Of a stretch of DNA of 64,000 bases, positions 45,165 through 53,974 are shown one piece after another. Source of the stretch: Methanobacterium sp. UBA279. Lineage in GTDB: Archaea; Methanobacteriota; Methanobacteria; Methanobacteriales; Methanobacteriaceae. The DNA lies in contig DAQK01000003.1 in the NCBI GenBank assembly GCA_002502855.1, positions 7,264 to 71,263 on the forward strand, read 5' to 3'. The translations under genes were made by a program, and so were the position numbers. Numbering within the stretch: position 1 is the first letter of the stretch; every line of letters starts with the position of its first letter. The notes beneath the pieces are model-generated. The model was not told where the DNA came from. It saw nothing but the letters and a program-made list of their open reading frames with translations, and ran no database searches.

Positions 45165-45177
45165 TTCTACAGTAGAA
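45165..45177. promoter_or_regulatory. Palindrome TTCTACAGTAGAA, copy 2
   Basis: Lies in the intergenic space between the reverse cargo cassette and the tape measure gene, where promoters for both could be. The same palindrome occurs at 24080 and, with T in the centre, at 59858. Confidence 0.5.
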
Positions 45178-45255
45178 CAACCTTAAAAACTGAGAAACAC
45201 CCTAACCCGGGAGAGCACTATAAAGACGTTTTAACCAAAACAGGAACATATAATC

Positions 45256-47781
45256 ATGGTATCAGCAGAAGAAGTCCTCATCAACCTAGTTGGAAGAGAC
45301 CAATTAAGCGGCCCGATGAACAAAGGAGCGGCCAGCTTCCGAAACTTGCAGAAAGAAGCCGGCGCTGCAAAGGTTAGTGTGGACCGTGTAGGTGCTGGTA
45401 AAGCCAGCATGGATAAACTAAGCGGCTCCACCCTAGGCGCTGCTGAAAAAGTGAAACAATTAGCCAACCACGCACAAGGCGCACAGGGAGAACTTAATAA
45501 AATAGCCGGTGCGGGTGCATCAGTGAATAAAGTTGGTGATTCTGCTAGTAATGCAGGTAAAAAATTAGACAGCATGGGTGCCGCTGGAAGTAAAGCAGGA
45601 GCATCCTCAGCCGCTGGTATGAATAAAGCCACAAGCGCAGCGGAAGGACTGTCTGGCATGATCGGTCAGGTGATCTCTGGTTTTGGATTAATGAGTATAG
45701 CATCATCAGCAGCTACCGGCGCTATGAGCAAGGAGATGAACCAGGCCCTTCTTACAAGACGGTATGGTGCAGAGCAAGCTAAAGCACTTACAGGTCAAAT
45801 ACAACAGATCGTCGCTGATGTCCCGGGTGATGATACTTATATGAATCAGATGCTTAATTTAGCTTCTTATAAGACCGGGCTTACCGATACAAACACGTTG
45901 AAAGAGCTTGGAACCACTATCGCTGATTATACGATTGGTGGTCAAGTTGTTGCGGGTCAACGTCCTTGGGAATCACAGATGGAACTCAAGGATTATATTT
46001 TGAACGGGAATACGGCTTTAATGGCTCGTGATGGTATTCTAAAAAACCATATTGATAAGTTAGAGAAAGCAAAAACCGTTGAGGAACGGATTAAAGCACT
46101 AAACGAGGCTCTGAATGAAGAAGGACTCAAAGGCATAAGCACGCTTGAAACCACCGCCACCACCTGGGAAACAGTTAAAGGAAAAATACAATTAGCCCTA
46201 ACAGCGCTTGGTGAGAAATTCTTACCAACAGCATCAAAAATATTAGACATATTCCTTCAATTAGATGAGAGTACAGGTGGTTGGTCCACCGAATTAATCG
46301 TTATTGGAGGTACTGTAGCGGCTATCGCTGGTTCCATCGGTCTGATCAGTGGTCCAATTAAAAATGGTATCGGATTATTCAAGGATATGAAGGATGGAGC
46401 TGTGGGGGTATTAGAGAAGATTGGATTGATTAATAGTACTCCTTGTACCCCTAAGAAGTGTGTCCAGGATGTTGTAACTAGATGTGGGGTGAGTGGGGGC
46501 ACGGGAGGTGTACCTGGGAATATTAGTGGGGGTGTTAGTCCACATAGTGGTGCGATCTCACTAATGAGTATGATGAGTAAAGTTGGACAAGGGGTTACCA
46601 TAGGTTTGACAGTTGGTGATGCACTGTCTAATTGGGTTGTTGGCCCTGCTTTTAGTGGTATAAGTAGTATTCTTGGGGGCGGAAAACCCTATAAAGCGTA
46701 TCATGGTATCCTTGACTTAGTTGGATTAGGTAACACAGATTACCAGGTGTTGAGTAATGATGATCAGGTGCGTAAACGTGCCATAGCTGAAGGATCCATA
46801 ACCCCTGAAAAGATAAAACAAAATCTCAGTGATTGGGGTCCTTTCGACCCTAAAAACTGGCCCAAACTACCAGAAGGAATAACCAGTCCCTTCCCTAAGC
46901 TTCCTTCAGGACAGGATTTACTCGGTTGGTTACCTAAAATAGGGAAAGGTATTGCTGGTTGGGGTGGTATTTTAGGGGCCCTTGGCAGTAAATTACCAAC
47001 AGGTGGATTATTAGATGCATTATTACCCGGGACAGCACATGCTGCAGGCAGTGGAGGTGGTAAGCCTTCTTTCCAGAAGGACATTGAGTCTATGTTGAAG
47101 AGGGGTTTTGGTAAGGGAAGCTGGTTTGATCTTAGTAAGCAAAAGTGGAAATTACCTAGTATCACACCTGTGATTAATTTTTTCAAGCGTATTCCTAATC
47201 AGGCCCGCCAATTCCTTGGCAAGTTGCCGGGTGTAGCTACGTCTACTTTTAACTCGATGGTTAATAATGCTAAGGAGGGTGCTGGTCGTGTGGTGTCAGG
47301 TGTGATTACTACGGTGTCGCAGCTTCCCGGTGCGGTGTATAATGAGTTTATGCGTATAGGTCAGTCTATTTTGAGTGCTGGTGGTGCGCTGTGGAATTAT
47401 GCTTATCAAACTGGTTTAAACATTCTAAATGGACTCAAATCGGCCTTGGGAATAGCCTCTCCCGGGTTGATGTATAAGATGGTACGTGGTGAGTTGGCTA
47501 ATATTCATGGCATAATGGGCGAATATCAATCTACCCTGGGAATGAGTTCGACGGGTATTGGCCAAGCTGTGCTACGGAATTTTAATATGATACAGAGGGC
47601 GCCTAGCACCAGGGCAGCCCAAATTAGAACAGGTAGTATGGGTGAGACTCATATTCACCAGCATGGTGAACAGATTAGTATCGATGCAAGTCATATGAGT
47701 GGTGATGAGCTTAAATCTTTATTATATGATGTTTTAAGCGGTATGAATAAAACGACAATTCCTAATGTGAGGTTCGGTTAA
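45256..47781 (+). CDS. Tail tape measure protein
   Basis: 841 residues, the second longest gene after the adhesin. Ala/Gly/Ser-rich coiled start (NKGAASFRNLQKEAGAAKVS), hydrophobic segments in the middle (LIVIGGTVAAIAGSIGLISG), and a C-terminal part with NSMVNNAKEGAGRVVSGVIT, as in other tape measures (INxxkxxgk-SPS-like end: ALGIASPGLMYKMVRGEL). Its length sets tail length; a medium-length tail is expected. Confidence 0.88.
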   Translation: MVSAEEVLINLVGRDQLSGPMNKGAASFRNLQKEAGAAKVSVDRVGAGKASMDKLSGSTLGAAEKVKQLANHAQGAQGELNKIAGAGASVNKVGDSASNAGKKLDSMGAAGSKAGASSAAGMNKATSAAEGLSGMIGQVISGFGLMSIASSAATGAMSKEMNQALLTRRYGAEQAKALTGQIQQIVADVPGDDTYMNQMLNLASYKTGLTDTNTLKELGTTIADYTIGGQVVAGQRPWESQMELKDYILNGNTALMARDGILKNHIDKLEKAKTVEERIKALNEALNEEGLKGISTLETTATTWETVKGKIQLALTALGEKFLPTASKILDIFLQLDESTGGWSTELIVIGGTVAAIAGSIGLISGPIKNGIGLFKDMKDGAVGVLEKIGLINSTPCTPKKCVQDVVTRCGVSGGTGGVPGNISGGVSPHSGAISLMSMMSKVGQGVTIGLTVGDALSNWVVGPAFSGISSILGGGKPYKAYHGILDLVGLGNTDYQVLSNDDQVRKRAIAEGSITPEKIKQNLSDWGPFDPKNWPKLPEGITSPFPKLPSGQDLLGWLPKIGKGIAGWGGILGALGSKLPTGGLLDALLPGTAHAAGSGGGKPSFQKDIESMLKRGFGKGSWFDLSKQKWKLPSITPVINFFKRIPNQARQFLGKLPGVATSTFNSMVNNAKEGAGRVVSGVITTVSQLPGAVYNEFMRIGQSILSAGGALWNYAYQTGLNILNGLKSALGIASPGLMYKMVRGELANIHGIMGEYQSTLGMSSTGIGQAVLRNFNMIQRAPSTRAAQIRTGSMGETHIHQHGEQISIDASHMSGDELKSLLYDVLSGMNKTTIPNVRFG

Positions 47782-48756
47782 ATGGCTGTTGTTAGTAAAT
47801 CGGTGACTAAGTTCCCTGGAACAGTTGCACAATCAAGTAACGTCCAGGACCAAAACCAGTACATTTACCCCCGGGGTGCATGGGGTGGACTCTACGCGGT
47901 TAAGAAGTGCGACGCCCTGCACACATACTATAACTGTCCGCAGGGTGGGCCTAATCTCAGTGAATACTTGTATATGAGTAATTTTGGATTCAAAATACCC
48001 AGTACAGCGAAGATTAAAGGAATATTAGTGCAGGTGAAGCGGAAACAGGTAAATGTGGATGGTTTCGGTAGTAAATATGAAGTATACGACAACACCGTAC
48101 AATTAGTGAAGAATAGTAAAACACTCACTGGATTAAATAAAGCTGAAACAGGGACTAAATGGGAGGCTAACCTCACAACTCATAATTACGGTGGTAAAAC
48201 ATTAACTTGGGGTGTTAACCCTACACCCTCTATTGTGAATAGTAGTGGTTTTGGCCTGGCGATACGGGTACGTCACCCTACAAATAAGCATCCGTTCCTG
48301 TATATTGATTGTGTGCAGGTCACTATTTACTATGAAGAAGGAACTAGCACCACTACTCCAAGCACACCTACTCCCAAGCCGTCTCTTGCAGCTATTCCTG
48401 CGCATACGATTAAGATCACCGACCCCAGCACGGGTAATAGCATTGGTTTTTTTGCCGAAGCACCCGATCCCACTCCGGATTATCCTGAACAGAACTTGGA
48501 AGAGGTTGAAATAGAAAATAGTTATCCACGTTTTTATCCTACAAATTATAAATACGAAAAATTCACTTTCAAAGTTTCACTCGAAGGTGATTTCAAAGAT
48601 ATACGTAATCAACTACGGACTATTGTAAACAAACCAGTGAAGGTAGTTTCATGGTGGGGATATAACTACACATCCTGGGTAACTTACAAAACAGGATATA
48701 AGAATGGGCATCCTAAGGCCATCTTCCTTGATTTCACAGTGCAGAGAATAGAATAA
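47782..48756 (+). CDS. Baseplate protein with adhesin-like N-terminal domain
   Basis: 324 residues, starting at the base after the tape measure stop. The N-terminal 195 residues form a beta-sandwich-like module (GFKIPSTAKIKGILVQVKRK, NSSGFGLAIRVRHP, YIDCVQVTIYYEE), repeated in the adhesin at 53975. A Thr/Pro linker leads to a C-terminal domain (ENSYPRFYPTNYKYEKFTFK, VVSWWGYNYTSWV) that may be the baseplate-joining part. Role in LysM/Dit-type position is inferred from order. Confidence 0.6.
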   Translation: MAVVSKSVTKFPGTVAQSSNVQDQNQYIYPRGAWGGLYAVKKCDALHTYYNCPQGGPNLSEYLYMSNFGFKIPSTAKIKGILVQVKRKQVNVDGFGSKYEVYDNTVQLVKNSKTLTGLNKAETGTKWEANLTTHNYGGKTLTWGVNPTPSIVNSSGFGLAIRVRHPTNKHPFLYIDCVQVTIYYEEGTSTTTPSTPTPKPSLAAIPAHTIKITDPSTGNSIGFFAEAPDPTPDYPEQNLEEVEIENSYPRFYPTNYKYEKFTFKVSLEGDFKDIRNQLRTIVNKPVKVVSWWGYNYTSWVTYKTGYKNGHPKAIFLDFTVQRIE

Positions 48757-48769
48757 GGAATCATTTAAC

Positions 48770-50698
48770 ATGTATAGTAAGAGTGTTCTAAGCCCCCCAA
48801 GTGGTAGTTATTTCCTCTGCAACTTCACAACCCTACGTAAGAGTGGTGGAGATTACATCCCTGAGTACACCTTCCAAATAGTGGAATTACAGTTCAGTAA
48901 GGACATAACCGGACCCACCGGTGACGGAACACTAACCACACCCTATCTACAGGGCCAGGAAAACCTGATAAGAGAGGGACAGTTAATACTGATCAAAGGT
49001 GTCTGGGATTTAAACAGTAACAGCAAAGTATTAACTGATAAGTCCAAGGATAACGCTACCTGCATCTGTTATGGCGCCATTAAAAAGGTCAAACTACAAC
49101 GAAAGACCATGGATATTGAATTCACCGACATGGGAATCCTCCTTGAAGCAGCAGGAACTGGATTTAAAGAGGGTGCAATGCTCATGCGGAAAACCGCAGT
49201 CGAACGCATAATAAAAGGCAGTGGTTTGATAGGTGTCTTGGATTGGGGTAGTAATGCTAATGAAATGATGGCCATGTGGGATATGCAAGGCGCAAGCAGC
49301 ACAGGCACATCGCTAGTAACAAACACAAAGTCGTATAGTGTGAATGAATGGCAGGCACGGAATGATTATAATAAAAATTATAGCACAGGCAACCCACCAG
49401 CTGACGCACCAGTTATTTCTCATTCTGGCTGGTACCCCGTGAATCAATGCGCCGGGAAAATACCATGGAAAAGCTTCCCCTTTGCCTGGTTGAATTATTG
49501 TCCTGCATGTGGATCTGTAGGAACATTAAAAATTGAAGGCAAACCCACATATGGAGGAATATACTGTAGCAAATGTGATGTTGATTATGATCCCGTCGGT
49601 GGATTTGGTACAAGCGTTTATATTGGTGGCCGTGAAGTGGGAAACGCACCCACCGGATCGGGTGTGGCGGCGTGCCGATTAAGATTAACACCACACCGCG
49701 GTGGTACGAGTGGTGATGTAAGTGCGGGTTATAGTAGTATCGGTTCAACTACCTGGTGGGATCTACTCACTGAACTACTCAACCCCATAAATGTGGATTT
49801 AATGGCGTATGTTAAAGGCAAAAAACTTTACATAAAAGAGCCTCCGGCCCCATCCACGGTTAAGTTGTGGGTGGATGACCAGGTAAATCTGGTTAAGGAT
49901 AGTGTGACTGTGACTGAGGCGGATCCAACAACACCTAATACGGTGATTGTGAATTATGGTAAATCAGCGGCGGGTAATAGTGTTAGGGTCCAGAATAAGA
50001 AGATGGTCACACAATATGGTACCATCACACAGAAATATGATAAACCCGATCTTAACGCCGTCCAGGCGAAGGCCTACGGGGAGAAGATGCTCAATAAGTT
50101 GGAACGGAATAATGGCTTTAGTATTGATTGTACTGTAATTTATCATCCATACTATTTTGTGGGTGAGTGGTGCAGGTTTAAGCATCGTACTCTGGATATT
50201 GATGATGTTTATATGATCACGAAGACGAATATGAAATTAACAGCTAAGAGCACTCCTAAGGTGGATTTAACCCTCACTGATTACGTGCCATTCGTATCTA
50301 GTAGTGGTAGTGGTGGTTCTCAAGGCATATTTGCACAGATGGACATTATAGGTGAAAAAGAAGCACAATTCGAGGATGTGCAGGGCAACTGTCATAACGC
50401 ACAATGTATAGAGCAGACTGGTAAAGGTGATTGCTGGGCTGATAGCGAGTGGTTATATTTACAGTTAAATCGTGCAGGTATAAATGCTAGGATAGTTGGA
50501 TACGCTACTCGGAATGTGAAGTATCCGCGCCATTGTTGGGTACAGATTAATGTGGGTAATGGTTGGGTTGACTGGGATTATAAGAAGTACAATTCAGAAC
50601 ACTATGGTAACGTATCTCCCGGGGCAGCGACTCGGGTCCTGATTAGTGAGGGTAAGACTTCAGCAGCGCAGGTTGATATTGGCAGTACAGGATACTAA
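48770..50698 (+). CDS. Tail hub protein with C-terminal Cys-His-Asp (transglutaminase-like) domain
   Basis: 642 residues in the hub (gpD/XkdQ) position. The hub body includes VELQFSKDITGPTGDGTLTT and a late part with NTVIVNYGKSAAGNSVRVQN and YYFVGEWCRFKHRTLD. A zinc ribbon, CPACGSVG...YCSKCDVDYD, is inserted in the middle. The last 110 residues are a transglutaminase-like domain: Cys555 (GDCWADSEWLYLQLNRAG), His588 (PRHCWVQINVG), Asp603 (WVDWDYKKYN). This could be a tail-carried enzyme that opens pseudomurein during entry. Confidence 0.75.
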   Translation: MYSKSVLSPPSGSYFLCNFTTLRKSGGDYIPEYTFQIVELQFSKDITGPTGDGTLTTPYLQGQENLIREGQLILIKGVWDLNSNSKVLTDKSKDNATCICYGAIKKVKLQRKTMDIEFTDMGILLEAAGTGFKEGAMLMRKTAVERIIKGSGLIGVLDWGSNANEMMAMWDMQGASSTGTSLVTNTKSYSVNEWQARNDYNKNYSTGNPPADAPVISHSGWYPVNQCAGKIPWKSFPFAWLNYCPACGSVGTLKIEGKPTYGGIYCSKCDVDYDPVGGFGTSVYIGGREVGNAPTGSGVAACRLRLTPHRGGTSGDVSAGYSSIGSTTWWDLLTELLNPINVDLMAYVKGKKLYIKEPPAPSTVKLWVDDQVNLVKDSVTVTEADPTTPNTVIVNYGKSAAGNSVRVQNKKMVTQYGTITQKYDKPDLNAVQAKAYGEKMLNKLERNNGFSIDCTVIYHPYYFVGEWCRFKHRTLDIDDVYMITKTNMKLTAKSTPKVDLTLTDYVPFVSSSGSGGSQGIFAQMDIIGEKEAQFEDVQGNCHNAQCIEQTGKGDCWADSEWLYLQLNRAGINARIVGYATRNVKYPRHCWVQINVGNGWVDWDYKKYNSEHYGNVSPGAATRVLISEGKTSAAQVDIGSTGY

Positions 50699-50713
50699 AA
50701 GAGATGATTATAT

Positions 50714-52099
50714 ATGGCTAAGAGTACGGTAACAACAGACGCAATACGACAGGAATTAAGGCGTTTCATCAGCCCCAGCCTGGATAATGTCAGTAATGAG
50801 CAACAGGGGGGTAATAACCTTCCCCTTGATAAGCAAACACCCACAGTTGAATTAGTTGTGATTGATTGCTATTTCCCGGGTAAGATGATGCTCCGCGGCC
50901 GATTACGTGATTCAATCACGCAGGGTGTGACTACTGAGGAAGTCTATGCACATATCTTGGTGCCGGATTATCATGAATTCGTGAATAGAAGCTGGTTACC
51001 AGAGGGCACTGATAAAATTGATGGTAAGACTGGTTGGAACAGCCGCATACCAAACCAAACCCCGGTAGGAGTGGTGGAAGCTATTAAGGGCAACCCACTG
51101 AATGGTCACGTATTCCTTGGTTATGTTCATATGACTGATGAGGGTGATCTTGAGGTAGCATCTGAACCAGAACATTGTTTAACGCAAGAAGAAGTGGATA
51201 ATCGAATAAACACTTTAGCCCCAGACATAGCAGATATTAGGATTAATGCCTTAGCCCCAGACATAGCAGATACTAGGATTAATGCCTTAGCCCCAGACAT
51301 AGCAGACACCCGAGCCGTTAGTAAAATCAATGAACTGGTTCCTGGCATGACTATGGACCAAGATGAGGTCGATGGAAGGATAAATCTCCTTACACCTGGA
51401 ATCGCAGATACAGAAATCCAGAATGATGTACCTGGAATGATTGAAACTGCGATAAATAATGCGAGTTTGGCACTTATTGAAATGTTAGCACCTGTAGGTA
51501 CTATCATTACTAGTGCGGACGGTACCAACCCGGGAGAAAGAATACCTGGCACTACTTGGGTTCCAGAGGCAGAGGGAAAATTCATTCTTGGTGCTGGTGG
51601 AGGTTATGCTAACGGTGCGACCGGTGGGTCTACGACCGTTACCTTGGGTGTGAATAATCTACCAAGTCATAAACACAATGTTAGTATTGTGTCCTCCGGA
51701 GGACACACCAGTGGCACACCATCGACTAATTCAACAGATAGTAGCGGAGCAAGCACAACCGATAGTGGTGGGAATGGGAATACCGGAAGTGGTGGTGTCC
51801 ACGATCATAAATTAATGGTTAGTACGACTGTGACATACGCATCAGGGTCAGCTACACGATTAGGTGGTACAGGGGCATCTCCAGATAATGGGTACCATAT
51901 CGAGGATAGCACTTCACATACCCACAGCATACCAAGCCATACACATACAACACCAAATCACAGTCACAGTTTAAATAATCATACCCATGCAGTACAGAAT
52001 CACACACACACCGTGTCAGAGGATAACATAGGTTCAGCAGCACCGGTAAGTATTATGCCACCATATATTGCACGGTATAAGTGGAGGAGAACAGCATGA
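50714..52099 (+). CDS. Tail fibre/spike-like protein with collar domain and His-x-His repeats
   Basis: 461 residues. An N-terminal beta domain is followed by a stalk of three copies of LAPDIADxRINA. A tail-collar-type domain then runs from MLAPVGTIITSADGTNPG and FILGAGGGYANG through LPSHKHNVS, with a final IMPPYIARYKWRR. Near the end is a series of HTH/HSH pairs (SHTHSIPSHTHTTPNHSHSL), which in T4 gp12-like fibres bind metal ions on the trimer axis. Likely a short receptor-binding fibre or spike. Confidence 0.78.
   Translation: MAKSTVTTDAIRQELRRFISPSLDNVSNEQQGGNNLPLDKQTPTVELVVIDCYFPGKMMLRGRLRDSITQGVTTEEVYAHILVPDYHEFVNRSWLPEGTDKIDGKTGWNSRIPNQTPVGVVEAIKGNPLNGHVFLGYVHMTDEGDLEVASEPEHCLTQEEVDNRINTLAPDIADIRINALAPDIADTRINALAPDIADTRAVSKINELVPGMTMDQDEVDGRINLLTPGIADTEIQNDVPGMIETAINNASLALIEMLAPVGTIITSADGTNPGERIPGTTWVPEAEGKFILGAGGGYANGATGGSTTVTLGVNNLPSHKHNVSIVSSGGHTSGTPSTNSTDSSGASTTDSGGNGNTGSGGVHDHKLMVSTTVTYASGSATRLGGTGASPDNGYHIEDSTSHTHSIPSHTHTTPNHSHSLNNHTHAVQNHTHTVSEDNIGSAAPVSIMPPYIARYKWRRTA
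51215..51310 (+). repeat. 36-base tandem repeats in the fibre gene
   Basis: TTAGCCCCAGACATAGCAGA starts at 51215, 51251 and 51287, giving two full 36-base units and one partial. They encode the repeated LAPDIAD segment of the stalk. Copy number could change by recombination without breaking the frame. Confidence 0.9.
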
Positions 52100-52347
52100 A
52101 TGGAGAATTAATCTTAACAGATAAAGAAGTTGCACGGATAATTACATCAGAAATAGGTACAGAAAACATAACATCAAGCATCGAATCCGGACAGGATGGT
52201 AATACAATAAATTATGAGATAGTTTTAGCTGATGAAAAGATAGCTGATGCTGTTAAATCATATTTGGAGAGGCGTAACACTGAATTAGAAATTGGTGAAG
52301 TTGTTCTTGTTGAGAAGGTTACAGATGCAAACAAATTCACATTTTAA
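52096..52347 (+). CDS. Small baseplate-region protein (83 aa)
   Basis: Begins MNGELILTDKEVARIITSEI; alpha/beta, acidic. GGAGGAG precedes the ATG at 52096, which overlaps the fibre stop by four bases. It lies between fibre and gp25-like gene, so a baseplate role is likely, but no family is recognised. Confidence 0.6.
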   Translation: MNGELILTDKEVARIITSEIGTENITSSIESGQDGNTINYEIVLADEKIADAVKSYLERRNTELEIGEVVLVEKVTDANKFTF

Positions 52348-52365
52348 TTATAAAAGGAGACCTCT

Positions 52366-52767
52366 ATGATGGTTGATTTTGGGAAAGACGTGCAAATACT
52401 GCCCAGCAGTAACGGATATTATGATCGTGTCCTAGAAAACAATGATTTCAAGATAATAAGTGGAACTGAGTATTTACAGCAGGCCTGCGACCTTAAACTG
52501 AACACGCGGTGGGGTGAGATGAGAAACAACCCCACATATCAGAGTTGGGGTAATCATGCCTGGGAAGCAATCAAGGAGAACAACACTGATATGGCTAGGG
52601 TGATGATAGAAGAATCCTTCCGCTCCGCCCTGGAAGAACTAGATGGTGTGGCCAGTATAGATTATCTGGCTGTGGAGTTTGACCAAACACCCCCTGGAGG
52701 GGTCCGAGTTATTTACGCCGTCAGGGGAACGGACAGTACTAAAGCAAATGGAATAACAGGAGTGTAA
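52366..52767 (+). CDS. Baseplate wedge protein, gp25/W/XkdS-like
   Basis: 133 residues. FGKDVQILPSSNGYYDRVLE, then EYLQQACDLKLNTRWGEMRN and a helical end with VMIEESFRSALEELDGVASI. The pattern (short lead, loop with GE, mid helix) and its place right before baseplate J fit the gp25/DUF2634 group, part of every contractile baseplate. Two ATGs in tandem stand at the start. Confidence 0.75.
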   Translation: MMVDFGKDVQILPSSNGYYDRVLENNDFKIISGTEYLQQACDLKLNTRWGEMRNNPTYQSWGNHAWEAIKENNTDMARVMIEESFRSALEELDGVASIDYLAVEFDQTPPGGVRVIYAVRGTDSTKANGITGV

Positions 52768-52773
52768 AAGTTT

Positions 52774-53970
52774 ATGCCTGGTTTTGATAATTCAATAAAT
52801 TACAAGGAACGGCAGTATAATGATTTATTCAGGTTCCTCCTCGAGAATATGCAGGGAGAGGGAATATTAAGCACTGCAATCAGTATTGATGATGTAATCC
52901 TACACCCAGAGAAATACGCGTCTAATGTAGTGATTATGGAGTGCAGCGTCCACGCACAACTCTACAGTGAACGATACAAAGACCTAACCCTAGTAAATAA
53001 CGGTTTTAACCCTGATTTAGCACCCGCTCAACCTATTGTACAAGAGGATGATGCTCTAGCAATACTAGGGAAATTCTTCATTGGGGATCCGTATCCTCCA
53101 GGTTACGCGGTGACAGAAGTAACATTTCATGTAGATGAACCATCCACTGAGGATGTACCCATACCCGCGGGAACAGTGGTTCTATCAGAACAGAACAGTA
53201 ACATCTTATTCAGGACCACCATGGCTGACACATTACTCACAGGCACAACTGATGTCACGATACCTGTGATCTGCACTAGTAGCGGCCCAATAGGCAACGT
53301 ACCAGCCGGCACGCTGGTGATTATGGTGGACCCTATCCCCGGAATAGAGGCTGTGAATAATCTTAACCCAGCGTATGGTGGTAGTGATGGTGAAACACAG
53401 GAGAGCTATAGGCAACGCTTATCATCATGGAAGTATAGTAATGTACGTGGGACCTATGACGCCCTGGTAGCTGCGATTACAAGCGTAACGGGTGTAAACG
53501 ATTACTATATTGAACCACATCCTGCTGATGAATATGGTGTTACAAACATATCAATAGACCCGGATACACCGAGTGTTCTGGACTCGGTACGTGCTGCTTT
53601 GGAGGCGTGGAAAGCGGTTGATGAAAAAGTAATAGTATCAGGGGTGACATTAGAGGAAATTAATATCAATGCAGAGGGTAATGCCAATATAGATATGAAC
53701 ATCCCCTACAGTGCGGATGAATTAGCGCGATTTGGAGAATTAGCAACACATTACTTAAAAGTGTATATTAATGGTGGTTTAAACAGTGATGGTTCAAGTA
53801 ATAGGGGATTGGGTATTGGTGAGGATTTCATTAAAAGCCGGGCTGTAAGTTATGTTCTCGGTCAAGTCCCTGAACTTAAGGATCTAACTCTTGGTGCACC
53901 TGAAAGTAATGTCGCTGTGGCAGCGGATAAGAAAGCCGTGGCAGGCACCATCACAGTAACGGTGGTGTAA
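52774..53970 (+). CDS. Baseplate J-like protein (gp47/XkdT-like)
   Basis: 398 residues. Hallmarks are AEVTFHVDEPS-type beta core (VTFHVDEPSTEDVPIPAGTV), then SGPIGNVPAGTLVIM, AYGGSDGETQESYRQRL and GVNDYYIEPHPADEYG. This is the wedge protein of contractile tails that drives the baseplate switch, strong evidence for a myovirus-type particle. Six bases follow the gp25-like stop. Confidence 0.9.
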   Translation: MPGFDNSINYKERQYNDLFRFLLENMQGEGILSTAISIDDVILHPEKYASNVVIMECSVHAQLYSERYKDLTLVNNGFNPDLAPAQPIVQEDDALAILGKFFIGDPYPPGYAVTEVTFHVDEPSTEDVPIPAGTVVLSEQNSNILFRTTMADTLLTGTTDVTIPVICTSSGPIGNVPAGTLVIMVDPIPGIEAVNNLNPAYGGSDGETQESYRQRLSSWKYSNVRGTYDALVAAITSVTGVNDYYIEPHPADEYGVTNISIDPDTPSVLDSVRAALEAWKAVDEKVIVSGVTLEEININAEGNANIDMNIPYSADELARFGELATHYLKVYINGGLNSDGSSNRGLGIGEDFIKSRAVSYVLGQVPELKDLTLGAPESNVAVAADKKAVAGTITVTVV

Positions 53971-53974
53971 GATT

